Shown: positions 24,799-33,394 of the stretch, piece after piece
How the letters are laid out: every line of letters begins with the position of its first letter
How positions within the stretch are numbered: position 1 is the stretch's first letter
Assembly (NCBI GenBank): GCA_025937835.1
Contig: JAICQO010000066.1
Location: forward strand, 1 to 38,108
From: Polyangiaceae bacterium
Lineage (GTDB): Bacteria > Myxococcota_A > Polyangia > Polyangiales > Polyangiaceae
Reading direction: 5' to 3'
DNA length: 38,108 bases
Notes under the pieces: generated by a model
Databases searched by the model: none
What the model was told of the DNA's origin: nothing
Seen by the model: only the letters and a program-made list of their open reading frames with translations
Translations under genes and position numbers: made by a program

Positions 24799-26652
24799 GT
24801 GAAGCTCAAGCTCTCGAACAGCCCGCTCTGGCGGTGGTTCTTCACGGCGCTGCGCCGGCACCCCTGGCACTCCGCCGCGGTGGTCGTGCTCAGCGTGCTG
24901 AACTCGATCGCGGACGGGCTCAGCGTCAGTCTGTTGATCCCGTTTCTGATCATGCTCTTCGGAGGCGGCGGCCAGGCCCCGGAGCAGGGCACCTTCGAGA
25001 GCGCGCTGCTCGTGGTCACCGAGTTCGCGGGCAAGGGTCACGAAATCACGGTCGTCTCCGGGTTGATCGTGGCGCTGGTCGCGTTCCGCAGCGGCGTCGC
25101 CTACGTCGAGGGGCTGGTCTCCAACTGGATCAGCGGCAGGATCAGCTGCGACATCCGCTCCAAAATCCACGACAACCTGCTGCGCGTGAACTTCGAATAC
25201 GTGTGCGTCAACGACAACGGACGCTTGCTGAACGCGCTGGACGGCGAGGCCTGGTCGGCGACGGACGCCATCACCACCGTGTTCGGGCTGTTCACGAGCC
25301 TGTGCATGGCGCTCGTGTTCTCGACGATCCTGCTCCTGATCTCGTGGAAGCTGACGATCGTCGTGGTGCTCCTGGTCGTCGTCGTTTCGGCCGTGACGCT
25401 GGTCTTCGATCGCAGGCTGCGAGGCATGAGCGTCCAGTCGGTCACGGCCGCCGAAGATCTGTCCGAGCGCGCGGTGGAGCTCTTCAGCGCGATGCGCATG
25501 ACGCGCGCGTACGGCCGCGAGCAGTTCGCGCAACGCGCCTACGACCAGGCCTCGCGCCGGCTGTTCGAGATCTCGATGCGGCAATGCCGCGTGGCTGGCG
25601 GCGCGGACATGCTGCGCGACGTGCTCTACGCCGTGAACTTCGTGATCGTGATCTTCGTGGCGCTGGCCCTCGGTATCGGCGGCGCGACGATGATCGCCTT
25701 TCTCGCGCTGCTTCACCGGCTGCAACCGCACGTGCGGGCGATCGACGAGGCCCGGATGGAGCTCGTCTCGCTCGGCGGCTCGATCGACACGGTCGCCGCG
25801 CTGCTCGCGCTAGCGCCCTGGAGCCCGGGCTCGGGCCGGGAGCTCCAACCCGACGCCGTCGAGGCCGGCGTTCGCTTCGACCGCGTGAGCTTTGCCTACT
25901 CGGGTAAAGATCTGGAGCAGCGGAACGCGCTCGACGAGGTGTCTCTCGAGTTCCCGGTAGGAAAGATGACGGCGGTCGTCGGCTGGTCGGGCGCCGGCAA
26001 GACGACCTTGATAAACCTGTTGTTCCGCTTCTACGATCCGAGCTCCGGAAGCATCACGCTGAACGGTGTCCCGCTCCAGCGCCTGGACCTCGACTGGTGG
26101 CGGAGCCAGCTTTCGATAGCCGGTCAGGACGCGGAGCTGATCGGCGGGACCATCCGCGAGAACATCGCCTACGGTAAGGAAGGCGCGACGTTCGGGGAGA
26201 TCGTGGACGCCGCCAAGCGCGCCAGCGTCCACGATTTCGTCAGCTCGCTGCCGCTCGGCTACGAGACACGCGTCGGCAGCCGCGGCGTCCTGCTCTCCGG
26301 CGGCCAGCGCCAGCGCATCGGCCTGGCGCGCGCGCTGCTGCGCCGTCGGGGCATCCTCGTCCTCGACGAGGCCACGAACTCGCTCGACAGCATGACCGAG
26401 GCCGAGGTGCTGCGTTCGCTCGAAGAGCTGCGCAACCAGATGACGATCATCGTGATCGCACACCGCCTGAGCACGACGCGCACCGCCGATCAGGTGATCG
26501 CGCTCGCCGACGGCAAGGTGGCCGAGGCCGGCACCCCCGCCGAGCTGCTGCGGAGCGGCGGCCTCTATTCCAAAATGGTTCAGCTCCAGGACCTGGCGGA
26601 GCTTCGGGGGTTCGCCCTCAGACCGGTAGATCCCGAGCCGATGACCAACTGA
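24799..26652 (+). CDS. ABC exporter, fused permease and ATPase (MsbA/PglK-type)
   Basis: The 617-residue protein has a six-helix exporter membrane domain in the first ~330 residues and a C-terminal nucleotide-binding domain. Walker A is GWSGAGKTT (395-403), signature LSGGQRQRIGLARA begins at about 499, and Walker B with the catalytic Glu is ILVLDEATNSLD (519-530). A half-transporter of this kind works as a homodimer. In a sugar locus it could flip a lipid-linked oligosaccharide, as PglK does, or export a lipid or peptide. The start is GTG 24799 with a poor binding site. It converges on the GT2 gene at 26691 and probably has its own promoter in the upstream gap. Confidence 0.9.
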   Translation: MKLKLSNSPLWRWFFTALRRHPWHSAAVVVLSVLNSIADGLSVSLLIPFLIMLFGGGGQAPEQGTFESALLVVTEFAGKGHEITVVSGLIVALVAFRSGVAYVEGLVSNWISGRISCDIRSKIHDNLLRVNFEYVCVNDNGRLLNALDGEAWSATDAITTVFGLFTSLCMALVFSTILLLISWKLTIVVVLLVVVVSAVTLVFDRRLRGMSVQSVTAAEDLSERAVELFSAMRMTRAYGREQFAQRAYDQASRRLFEISMRQCRVAGGADMLRDVLYAVNFVIVIFVALALGIGGATMIAFLALLHRLQPHVRAIDEARMELVSLGGSIDTVAALLALAPWSPGSGRELQPDAVEAGVRFDRVSFAYSGKDLEQRNALDEVSLEFPVGKMTAVVGWSGAGKTTLINLLFRFYDPSSGSITLNGVPLQRLDLDWWRSQLSIAGQDAELIGGTIRENIAYGKEGATFGEIVDAAKRASVHDFVSSLPLGYETRVGSRGVLLSGGQRQRIGLARALLRRRGILVLDEATNSLDSMTEAEVLRSLEELRNQMTIIVIAHRLSTTRTADQVIALADGKVAEAGTPAELLRSGGLYSKMVQLQDLAELRGFALRPVDPEPMTN

Positions 26653-26690
26653 CCACCTCCACCTGCCAGAACCGTGACAGAACCGTCGCT

Positions 26691-27719
26691 TCAAAGCTCG
26701 AGCCGGCTCATTCGGGAGAGCCCCTGCCGGAGCATGCGCAGCGGCGGCCTCGTCCACGGCGGAGCGTACTGCCTCAGGGCATTTTTGGCCACGGACAGCG
26801 CCGCGCGCGGCGCCGGGTAGATGAGCTCGTTCACGCGCGAGCGGTAGGGCCACAGCTCTCGCTCGAGCGCTTGCAGTAGCTCGCGGTCGGCGACGCCTCG
26901 CTCTCGGCAATAGTCTTCGAGCCAGAGCAGGTAGCGCCGGCGAGCCGGATGCAACCCGTCGGGGTGATACTCCCCGGACGCGACGCCCTGGTGACAGCAA
27001 GAGCCCGCGTGCTGCCGGTAGTGGTCGAGGACCTCCGGGATCACCACAATCGACCGCGCGAGCGCGATCTTGGACAAGAACACCTGGTCCTCGTACAGGC
27101 CCCGAAACGAGGGCTCGAAGCCGCCGATCGCCTCGTACGCTTCGCGGCGGATGAGCAAGCTGCAGATGCCCGGCAAGCACGCGCCCCCCGAGACCAGCCA
27201 CTCCCGAAGCACCCGCGGCGGCTCGAGCAGCACGTGCGTCGGCAGCCGGAGCTCTCCCACGAAATCCTCGCTCGTATCGAGCTCTTCGTCACTGCCCACG
27301 GGCGGGCGTGGCGCCGCCCACGAGTGCCAATACAAGGTCGGGCCGTAGAGCATGCCCGCCCCGGGAAACAACGCCATTTCGTTGACGAAGCGGTGCAGCC
27401 GCTCGGGCAGCCAGATGTCATCGGCGTCGAGGAACGAGACCAGGCGCCCGCGCCCGCTGGCCACACCGTGGTTTCGCGACGCGCTCATGCCCAGATTGCA
27501 GTGCCCGGCGTGTTCCGTGTAGCGAACCAGGTTCGGAAGGCGCGCGGCGTAGCCCTTCGCGATGGCCGTGCTCTCGTCCGTCGAGCCGTCGTCCACCAGC
27601 ACGAGCTCGAAGTCGCGATACGTCTGGGCGAGCACGCTCTCGATGGCCTCCTCGATATAGGCCCGAGCGTTCAAGAAGATCATGACGACCGTGACGGCCG
27701 GACGATGCCCTGGGTTCAT
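26691..27719 (-). CDS. GT2-family glycosyltransferase
   Basis: The 342-residue product from ATG 27719 opens VTVVMIFLNARAYIEEAIES, followed by FELVLVDDGSTDES, the DXD motif in FLDADD (about 96-101) and the acceptor-loop YEDQVFLSK. It should be a cytoplasmic GT-A enzyme. ATG 27719 overlaps the upstream deacetylase stop by 4 bases (ATGA), so it is translationally coupled and is the last gene of the leftward run. The open frame beyond 27719 is a shadow of the deacetylase gene. Confidence 0.88.
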   Translation of the reverse strand: MNPGHRPAVTVVMIFLNARAYIEEAIESVLAQTYRDFELVLVDDGSTDESTAIAKGYAARLPNLVRYTEHAGHCNLGMSASRNHGVASGRGRLVSFLDADDIWLPERLHRFVNEMALFPGAGMLYGPTLYWHSWAAPRPPVGSDEELDTSEDFVGELRLPTHVLLEPPRVLREWLVSGGACLPGICSLLIRREAYEAIGGFEPSFRGLYEDQVFLSKIALARSIVVIPEVLDHYRQHAGSCCHQGVASGEYHPDGLHPARRRYLLWLEDYCRERGVADRELLQALERELWPYRSRVNELIYPAPRAALSVAKNALRQYAPPWTRPPLRMLRQGLSRMSRLEL

Positions 27720-28741
27720 GCGCTTGCGTGGCGGAGTTTGGGGAGGTAGGCGGAGAGCTCGCTCGCGAAGCGATCGCCGCTGCGATCGGTTACTTGCAAC
27801 CGAGGCAACCGCCAGCGGTTCGCGAGCGGCGTGACGGGTGCCGGGCGGCTCGAACACGCGAGCGCGAAGCCCGCGCGGCGCACGACCTGTTCGGCGGCCC
27901 GATCGACGCGGCCGTACGGATACGAGAACACCCGCAGGGGCCTAGCGGCGATGGCCTCGAGCGCCCTCTGGGCTTCGCCGATCTCGCGCTCGACTTCGAG
28001 GACGGGCAGGTCCGAAAGCGAGCGGTGGTTATTGGTGTGGCAGCCGATTCGAATCAAGGGATGCCTCGCGAGCTCCCGGACCTCGGCAGCCGTCAGCGGG
28101 CGTCGGTCCGGCGCTGACTCGGGGTCGACCGATGCCCAGGCCATCAACGCGGTGAGGACGGCATCCTGGCGCTCCGTGTCGAGCACGACGAGCGCGTTCC
28201 AGAGCTCGAGGAACAGGCGCTCGCGCGGGCCCCCGGGGGCCTCGCCATCCGCGCGCCACCCGGGATCGCTGCCTCTGGTAGCCCCGAGGCGCCACTCCCC
28301 GCGTAGCCCGGCGACGTCGAGCTCGAGCCGCTCGGGCAGGCGCGGCGGCCGCAGCAAACAGCGCTCGAGAGCATCCCACCAGAACTCCCGGCCGCGCCCG
28401 ATGGCCCCGCTCACGATGAATACGGTGGCGGGGATACGGTGGCGCTCGAGGATGGGCAGAGCGTGGCTCAGGTTGTCGCGATAACCGTCGTCGAAGGTCA
28501 GCGCGACGCGCACCTTGTCGGAGCGCGGCGCGAGCTCCGGCCTGCGTAGCTCGAGCAGGTCCACGCACTCCGCGAGCTTGCCGAGCGACGCCATCTGCTC
28601 GGCGAACCTTCGCGGCGACACACACAGGTCCCACGGATCGTGCGTCTCCTCGGCGACCCGGTGATACATCAGAATGCCGGCTGACGCGCCCGCTCGACTG
28701 AGCAGCCGCTCCGCGCGCGTCCTGAGCGACGACAGCGCCAT
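27716..28741 (-). CDS. Polysaccharide deacetylase family protein (CE4/NodB-like)
   Basis: The NodB motifs are present: LTFDDGYRDN (81-90, with the Asp-Asp pair of motif 1), GCHTNNHRSL (233-242, the H-x3-H zinc pair of motif 2) and SYPYGR (273-278, motif 3). Motifs 1 and 2 are separated by about 145 residues, a long insert seen in many polysaccharide-locus deacetylases. The start MALSSLRTRAERLLSR is basic and lacks a clear signal peptide, so it may act on cytoplasmic lipid-linked intermediates, or be exported by another route. Removing N-acetyl groups would leave positive charge on the polymer. It starts 5 bases after the upstream methyltransferase stop and overlaps the next gene. Confidence 0.88.
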   Translation of the reverse strand: MALSSLRTRAERLLSRAGASAGILMYHRVAEETHDPWDLCVSPRRFAEQMASLGKLAECVDLLELRRPELAPRSDKVRVALTFDDGYRDNLSHALPILERHRIPATVFIVSGAIGRGREFWWDALERCLLRPPRLPERLELDVAGLRGEWRLGATRGSDPGWRADGEAPGGPRERLFLELWNALVVLDTERQDAVLTALMAWASVDPESAPDRRPLTAAEVRELARHPLIRIGCHTNNHRSLSDLPVLEVEREIGEAQRALEAIAARPLRVFSYPYGRVDRAAEQVVRRAGFALACSSRPAPVTPLANRWRLPRLQVTDRSGDRFASELSAYLPKLRHASA

Positions 28742-28746
28742 CCCGG

Positions 28747-30069
28747 CTACTTCTCGACGTAAAAGATGGTTTCGGTTCGATACTCCGTGTTCGACTCGAT
28801 GGTCTCCGACGTCACCTTCATCCTCTCGAAGTACGTCATGATTTCCTCGCGATTCAGGCTCAGGTTCGGGATCCCGTTCTCGTCGAGGATCTTGAGCTCG
28901 CTCTCGCCGAACGGAGTGAACACGATCAAAACCATGCGGCGGCGGAAGGAGGTGACGGCATTCCGCAGGATCGAGCGCCAACCCCAGTTGTGCTCGAGCA
29001 CGTGGCGCATGAAGACGCAGTCCGTGTCCGACGTATAACGCTGCAGATCCGCGGTGACGTCGCAGTGGCGGCTGTGGCTCCCGTCGACTCCCACGTACTG
29101 GCTGTTCTCGACGAAGCGCTTGGCGAACGCCGTACCACAGCCCCAATCCTCGATTTTGCCGTGACCGTCCAGGAACGCCATGCCCTTTCGATAGCTGCTC
29201 TCGTCGTCGTACGGGAATGACTCCGTCGCTGCGTAGTTCCAGCGCCCGGCCATGTCGGCCCACACGCCCTCGTGGGCGGTCGCGGCCTTGATCGCGATCG
29301 TCACCGGATACTCGCGGTCGAAGTGATCGAGCTCCTCGGCCGTGAGCTCGCTGTCCGCCAAGCCGTGGAGGAAGCTCGTAGCCGAGAGCAGGTTGCCGTA
29401 GGCGCGGATCTCGACGGCAGCGGGCGGAAACACCTCCGCGAACACGCGCCGGGCGGCGTTCGTCGTCAGTGACCAGTACCAGGTATCGTTCCACTCTTCG
29501 TCACTCACCTGGGTGATCCCAGGTACGGTGCAGAGCAACACGCCGCCGGGCTTCAGGATCCGGTAGATGGTCGTGAGCGCGGCCTTCATGTCGTAGATCA
29601 GGTGCAACGTCTGCGTCAGGATCACGCAGTCGAAGCCGTTGCTCGGCAGCGTGGAGCCGTCGGTCAGATCGTCCACGTAGGTCGCCCCGGGGACGCCTTC
29701 CTTGACGTGCAGCATGTCGCTCTTCACGACACCGCTCCCGAATTTCAGCGTGTACGTGCTCTCGCCGATCTCGAGCACGTTGCCGCGGATGTGCCGGGAC
29801 TCGGCCTCCAAGAACTTCTCGATGTAGTAGCGGTCCACCGGGCGACCGCGGTCGAAGCCGTAGCAACGACTGAGCGGCTCGAGCCGCCGCAGATCTCCGA
29901 AGCGGACGGAGCCGACGGGCGGGCGATAGTTCTGGAGGTGGCGGGCGCGCCGCGCGAGCTCGAACAGCGGCTTGGGTAGGACGTTCCGCGCGAGAGTCTT
30001 CGTTGCGGATGCGACCGAGTCGAACAACCCGATAGCCTCGACATCATCCGCCATCATGTGCGGGACCAT
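28747..30069 (-). CDS. Two-domain methyltransferase (tandem SAM-binding domains)
   Basis: The 440-residue product contains two Rossmann methyltransferase-like units. The first has YYIEKFLEAESRHIRGNVLE before motif I IGESTYT (101-107), then DCVILTQTLHLIYDMKAA and RILKPGGVLLC. This is the type often found next to glycosyltransferases in polysaccharide loci. The second begins near 300 with KIEDWGCGTAFAKRF (305-319), VGVDGS, and VFMRHVLEHNW as motif IV-like. A family member usually has one unit, so this is a fusion, possibly for two methylations or a catalytic plus a structural domain. ATG 30069 is used; ATG 30057 or 30054 are alternatives. It is 142 bases after the upstream GT2 gene and 5 before the deacetylase. 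Confidence 0.82.
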   Translation of the reverse strand: MVPHMMADDVEAIGLFDSVASATKTLARNVLPKPLFELARRARHLQNYRPPVGSVRFGDLRRLEPLSRCYGFDRGRPVDRYYIEKFLEAESRHIRGNVLEIGESTYTLKFGSGVVKSDMLHVKEGVPGATYVDDLTDGSTLPSNGFDCVILTQTLHLIYDMKAALTTIYRILKPGGVLLCTVPGITQVSDEEWNDTWYWSLTTNAARRVFAEVFPPAAVEIRAYGNLLSATSFLHGLADSELTAEELDHFDREYPVTIAIKAATAHEGVWADMAGRWNYAATESFPYDDESSYRKGMAFLDGHGKIEDWGCGTAFAKRFVENSQYVGVDGSHSRHCDVTADLQRYTSDTDCVFMRHVLEHNWGWRSILRNAVTSFRRRMVLIVFTPFGESELKILDENGIPNLSLNREEIMTYFERMKVTSETIESNTEYRTETIFYVEK

Positions 30070-30211
30070 GGCATGCCCGGGTGTTTGATCGCAAGAGTGG
30101 TGAATTCGAGTTTCGCGACGGTGTCCGAGGCGTGGACTGCGGGGAATTTTGCTCGCTGCAAGAGCGTTCAGGGCGGGAGCGCGACGCAAAGTCGGTGTTT
30201 GGAATTCGCGG

Positions 30212-31273
30212 TCAGCGCCCGTCCAGTAACGCCATCTTCTCCAGCCGGCGCTCGACGAACCAGTCAGTCCCTTCGACTCGGCTCTCGGTCGGGTCGAAGT
30301 CGTAGAAGCGTCGAGCGCGGGAGCCCGAACCTTTCGCTGCGAGCGCGGCAGCTCCGACGCGGCGCAAGCGCTCGAACGCTCTGGACTTCGCGATCGACGC
30401 AGTCTGCGCGGCGGCTCCCAGAGCGTCACGCCCGAGGCCCAGCGCGAGCAGGGACGCCGCGCTCTGGACCTGGCCGCGCCAGGCTGCGCGCACCGCACAG
30501 GTCGCGAGGAAGGGCCCCGCCGCCCAGTCCAGGGCGCGCCGCGCGCTGGACGAAGGGTTCGGAGCCCGCTCGATCGCTGCCAGGAAAGAGCGTCCCATGA
30601 CCTCGTTGCGCTCGGACATCGTCCCCGCGCCGCGACGGTACCCGACGAGGTATTCGGGCACGACGTCGACGGCGTACCGACTCGCGAGGCGGAGCTGGAG
30701 CAAAAAGTCTTCCGTGCCCTCGAAGCCCGCGTCGCGGAGCGACGGATCGTAGCCACCGCACTCCATCACGGGCGCGCGGCGGAGCAGTAACGCGCTCCCG
30801 TTGCCGACGAAGTTCACGAGCGCGTGCCGGTGGAACACGCGCCCGCGCAGCCGGAACACGCTGGAGTGACCGAGCACGCGGTCGTCGTCGTCGATGGCCC
30901 GAAACGCGCAGTAGACGAAGGCCGTATCCGGTGTCGCGGCGCTCAAGACCGAAAGCTGCTTTTCGAGCTTGGTCGGATGCCACAGATCATCGGCGTCGAG
31001 CGGCGCCAGGTATTCGGCTCGCGCCTGCTCGATGGCGCGGTTCCGGGCGCGCGCCACGCCTCCGTTGGCTTGCGCGATGACACGGACCCGGCCGTCGCGC
31101 GCCGCAAACGCTCGGGCGAGCTCTGCCGTACCGTCGGTCGAGCCGTCGTCCACCACCAAGATTTCGAGCGCGCGGTGGGTCTGGTTCAGCGCGGACTCGA
31201 GCGTTCGCGCGAGCGTCCGGGCGGCGTTGTACGCCGGGACGATCACCGAGATCAGGGTTTCCGACGTGCTCAA
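30212..31273 (-). CDS. GT2-family glycosyltransferase
   Basis: This GT-A enzyme of 353 residues shows LISVIVPAYNAARTLARTLE, then EILVVDDGSTDGT, then PLDADDLWHP (DXD about 93-95) and DAGFEGTEDFLLQLRLA. The only start that fits is TTG 31273, which shares TTGA with the upstream gene's TGA, so translation is coupled. The Ala-rich C-terminal part (about 255-330) is helical and may contact the membrane. A 142-base gap separates it from the methyltransferase gene, the largest gap in this leftward run. Confidence 0.87.
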   Translation of the reverse strand: MSTSETLISVIVPAYNAARTLARTLESALNQTHRALEILVVDDGSTDGTAELARAFAARDGRVRVIAQANGGVARARNRAIEQARAEYLAPLDADDLWHPTKLEKQLSVLSAATPDTAFVYCAFRAIDDDDRVLGHSSVFRLRGRVFHRHALVNFVGNGSALLLRRAPVMECGGYDPSLRDAGFEGTEDFLLQLRLASRYAVDVVPEYLVGYRRGAGTMSERNEVMGRSFLAAIERAPNPSSSARRALDWAAGPFLATCAVRAAWRGQVQSAASLLALGLGRDALGAAAQTASIAKSRAFERLRRVGAAALAAKGSGSRARRFYDFDPTESRVEGTDWFVERRLEKMALLDGR

Positions 31274-32280
31274 GCCGACTGCTCGCGAGCGACGAGAAGG
31301 AGCTTGTTCCGCGCGACGCGCTGGAGCTTGGGCAGCACCTCCCCCGGGTGGCGCGCGAGGGTGCGGAGCGCGCGGGTCGCGCCACCGACCAGTCTCCCCT
31401 GCCGGAGCTCGGCCTTGGCAGCGTCCAGCATTTCGTCGAAATAGTGGGCCCGCCAGTAGCGCGCGCCTTCGAGCCAGGCCCGCTCGTGCTCGCGTCGCCG
31501 GCGCGCGAAGCCCTCCTGGCGCGCGTGCACGGCGAGCACGCCCCGCAACATCGCGGCGTGATCGAGCGACATGTTGGCCCCGTGCCAACGGTACTCGGCG
31601 ACCAGCGCCGGGTGCGAGGCCACGCCGTGCTGGCGCGAGAGGCGCAGGTATACGTCGTAGTCTTCACAGCGGCCGAGCGCCTCGTCGAAGCCGCCGGCCG
31701 CCAACAACGGCTCGCGGCGGTACATGACCGTCGCATGCATACCGATCGGGTTGCCACGCAGGAAGTCCGCGTACGGATCGGCACCCACGGGTCGGAGCGA
31801 CAGCGGGCCCCGAACGCCGTCCGCACCCCGAAAGCGCCGGTGCGCCCCGTACAGGAAAGCCGCCTCGCGAGCGCGCTCGAAGCCCTCGAGGCCCGCTGCG
31901 AGCGCACAGGGCTCGAGCCGATCGTCGGCGTCGAGGAACACGACGAACGGCGAGGTGGCCGCGCGGAGCCCGGTGTTCCGCGCGGCCGACAGACCCGCAT
32001 TGGCTTGCCGGATCAGGCGCACCCCGGGAAAGTCGCGCGTAACGAGCTCGGGCTGGTCGGCGGAGCCGTCGTCCACCACGATCAGCGCCGCCGGGCTCCG
32101 GGTTTGCCCGAGCACGCTCGCGAGTGCCTCGGCGAGGAAGCGGGCATGATCGTAGGTCGTGACGACCACGTCGACGGGGCAGGGCCCGGCCCCTGGGGCG
32201 CCATCCCCGGTATCTTTAGCTTCCACCACGCCCGGCGATTTTGGGTTTTGGCTTCGTTTTCGCTGCGCTCCGGTGCTCAC
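31270..32280 (-). CDS. GT2-family glycosyltransferase
   Basis: The GT-A core starts at about residue 33 with CPVDVVVTTYDHARFLAEAL, followed by IVVDDGSADQPE, VFLDADD (114-120) and the RCEDYDVYLRLSRQ acceptor motif. The first ~32 residues are not conserved-looking, and the start is unsettled: GTG 32280 is the longest, while GTG 32229 or 32226 would trim about 17 residues. The codons for residues 31-39 are part of a 28-bp repeat whose second copy lies upstream of the gene. It is 45 bases after the GH16 stop and coupled to the next gene by TTGA. Confidence 0.86.
   Translation of the reverse strand: MSTGAQRKRSQNPKSPGVVEAKDTGDGAPGAGPCPVDVVVTTYDHARFLAEALASVLGQTRSPAALIVVDDGSADQPELVTRDFPGVRLIRQANAGLSAARNTGLRAATSPFVVFLDADDRLEPCALAAGLEGFERAREAAFLYGAHRRFRGADGVRGPLSLRPVGADPYADFLRGNPIGMHATVMYRREPLLAAGGFDEALGRCEDYDVYLRLSRQHGVASHPALVAEYRWHGANMSLDHAAMLRGVLAVHARQEGFARRRREHERAWLEGARYWRAHYFDEMLDAAKAELRQGRLVGGATRALRTLARHPGEVLPKLQRVARNKLLLVAREQSA
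32164..32191. repeat. 28-bp direct repeat, copy 1 (inside the GT2 gene)
   Basis: These 28 bases, beginning GACCACGTCGACGGGG on the plus strand, are identical to 32285-32312. On the minus strand this copy encodes the AGPCPVDVV stretch at the start of the GT2 fold. Confidence 0.85.
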
Positions 32281-32284
32281 GTAG

Positions 32285-32312
32285 GACCACGTCGACGGGG
32301 CAGGGCCCGGCC
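32285..32312. repeat. 28-bp direct repeat, copy 2 (between GH16 and GT2 genes)
   Basis: This copy is identical to 32164-32191, with 121 bases between the two starts. It lies in the 45-base spacer between the GH16 stop and the GT2 start. Read on the minus strand it would again give GPCPVDVV, but the offset of 121 puts it out of frame with the gene. Flanking bases do not match, so this is not a simple tandem duplication. Confidence 0.85.
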
Positions 32313-32325
32313 TCGGGGAGCGCGC

Positions 32326-33300
32326 TCACGGGGCCGGCACCGCAGAGGACGTGGGAGCGCCGACCGATGCCGCGCCGTTCGTGTCGGCGTAAACGCGCAC
32401 GTAGTCGATGTACAGGAAGGAAGGGCTCGGTGCTTCCTCGATCGGCCAGCCCCCACCGAGCGCCAGGTTCACGAGCACGATCAGCGGATACTTGTGCTCG
32501 GCGGGCGTGGGCGTGTCCCAGACCGCGCGGCGATCGAAATAGAACGTGATCGTGCGTGGCTCGACCTTCACGCCGTAGCTGTGAAAACCGGAAGAGAGGG
32601 CGCCTTTCGGTACGGGGATCTTCCGGGTGATGGCCCGGTGCGGCTTGGGCGACCAGACGTGCACCGACGCATGGTAGGCCTTTTCGTTGTGCCCGTAGTG
32701 TTCGATCACGTCGATCTCGATGCGTCCGTCGGCTGCACCCTTCGGGTCCTTGAAGTCGCGCTGCGTGGCAAGCCAGAAGGCGGGCCACAGCCCGGCACCT
32801 CTCGGTAGCTTGGCGCGAACCTCGAAGTAACCGTACACCTGCCCGAAGCCGCGACCGCGCGTGTCGGCGGACGCGAGCAACCCGCTCGACCACGAGCGGA
32901 TGCCTGGGATCGCGGGTGCCGGGCTCTTGCGCGCTTCGATGCGGAGCGTGCCGCCCTCGAGCGTGAACGGAAAGCCCGCTCTCGGGTCCGCGAAGCGAGC
33001 CTCCCCGAAATCGCCGCTCCACGGCGTGTGCGCGATCCAGCGGCTCGGCCGCTTGCTCGGACCGGTTCCCCACGCAGTGACGTCGAGAGGCCCGTCGAAC
33101 TCCTCGGACCAGGTGAGCCGTAGCTTCGAGACGTCGAGCTGCGACGGACCCGCCGTCGCGCGCGCGTCCGCCGAGCCGAGCTGCTCGGCGCGTGCGGTCG
33201 AATTCCCGGCGATCGTCGCGGCCGTGATCAGAGGGCCGGCGACGCCGAACCAGGCCGGCAGCAGGGCACCTCGGGTTATGGCGAGTCGTTTGCCGGACAT
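32326..33300 (-). CDS. Secreted GH16-family beta-glycanase
   Basis: This would hydrolyse internal beta-1,3 or beta-1,4 bonds in glucan- or galactan-type chains. From ATG 33300 the 324-residue product has a signal-like N-terminus (KRLAITRGALLPAWFGVAG then a hydrophobic run to about 40). The GH16 blocks follow: LTWSEEFDG (62-70), GLWPAFWLATQ (170-180) and the catalytic motif EIDVIE (195-200), with nucleophile and acid/base Glu both present. It continues FHSYGVKVEPRTITFYFD and ends LYIDYVRVYA, as full-length members do. It heads the leftward run, so degradation or trimming is linked to synthesis. A hairpin lies 95-128 bases upstream. Longer upstream frames lack a signal. Confidence 0.9.
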   Translation of the reverse strand: MSGKRLAITRGALLPAWFGVAGPLITAATIAGNSTARAEQLGSADARATAGPSQLDVSKLRLTWSEEFDGPLDVTAWGTGPSKRPSRWIAHTPWSGDFGEARFADPRAGFPFTLEGGTLRIEARKSPAPAIPGIRSWSSGLLASADTRGRGFGQVYGYFEVRAKLPRGAGLWPAFWLATQRDFKDPKGAADGRIEIDVIEHYGHNEKAYHASVHVWSPKPHRAITRKIPVPKGALSSGFHSYGVKVEPRTITFYFDRRAVWDTPTPAEHKYPLIVLVNLALGGGWPIEEAPSPSFLYIDYVRVYADTNGAASVGAPTSSAVPAP

Positions 33301-33394
33301 CGACGCTCTCGCTCGGGCATTGCACCGTTCCGTATGCGAAGCAACCGACCCAGCTGGATTGAACGCTTGACGCGCGTGTAACCCCTGTGAAATG

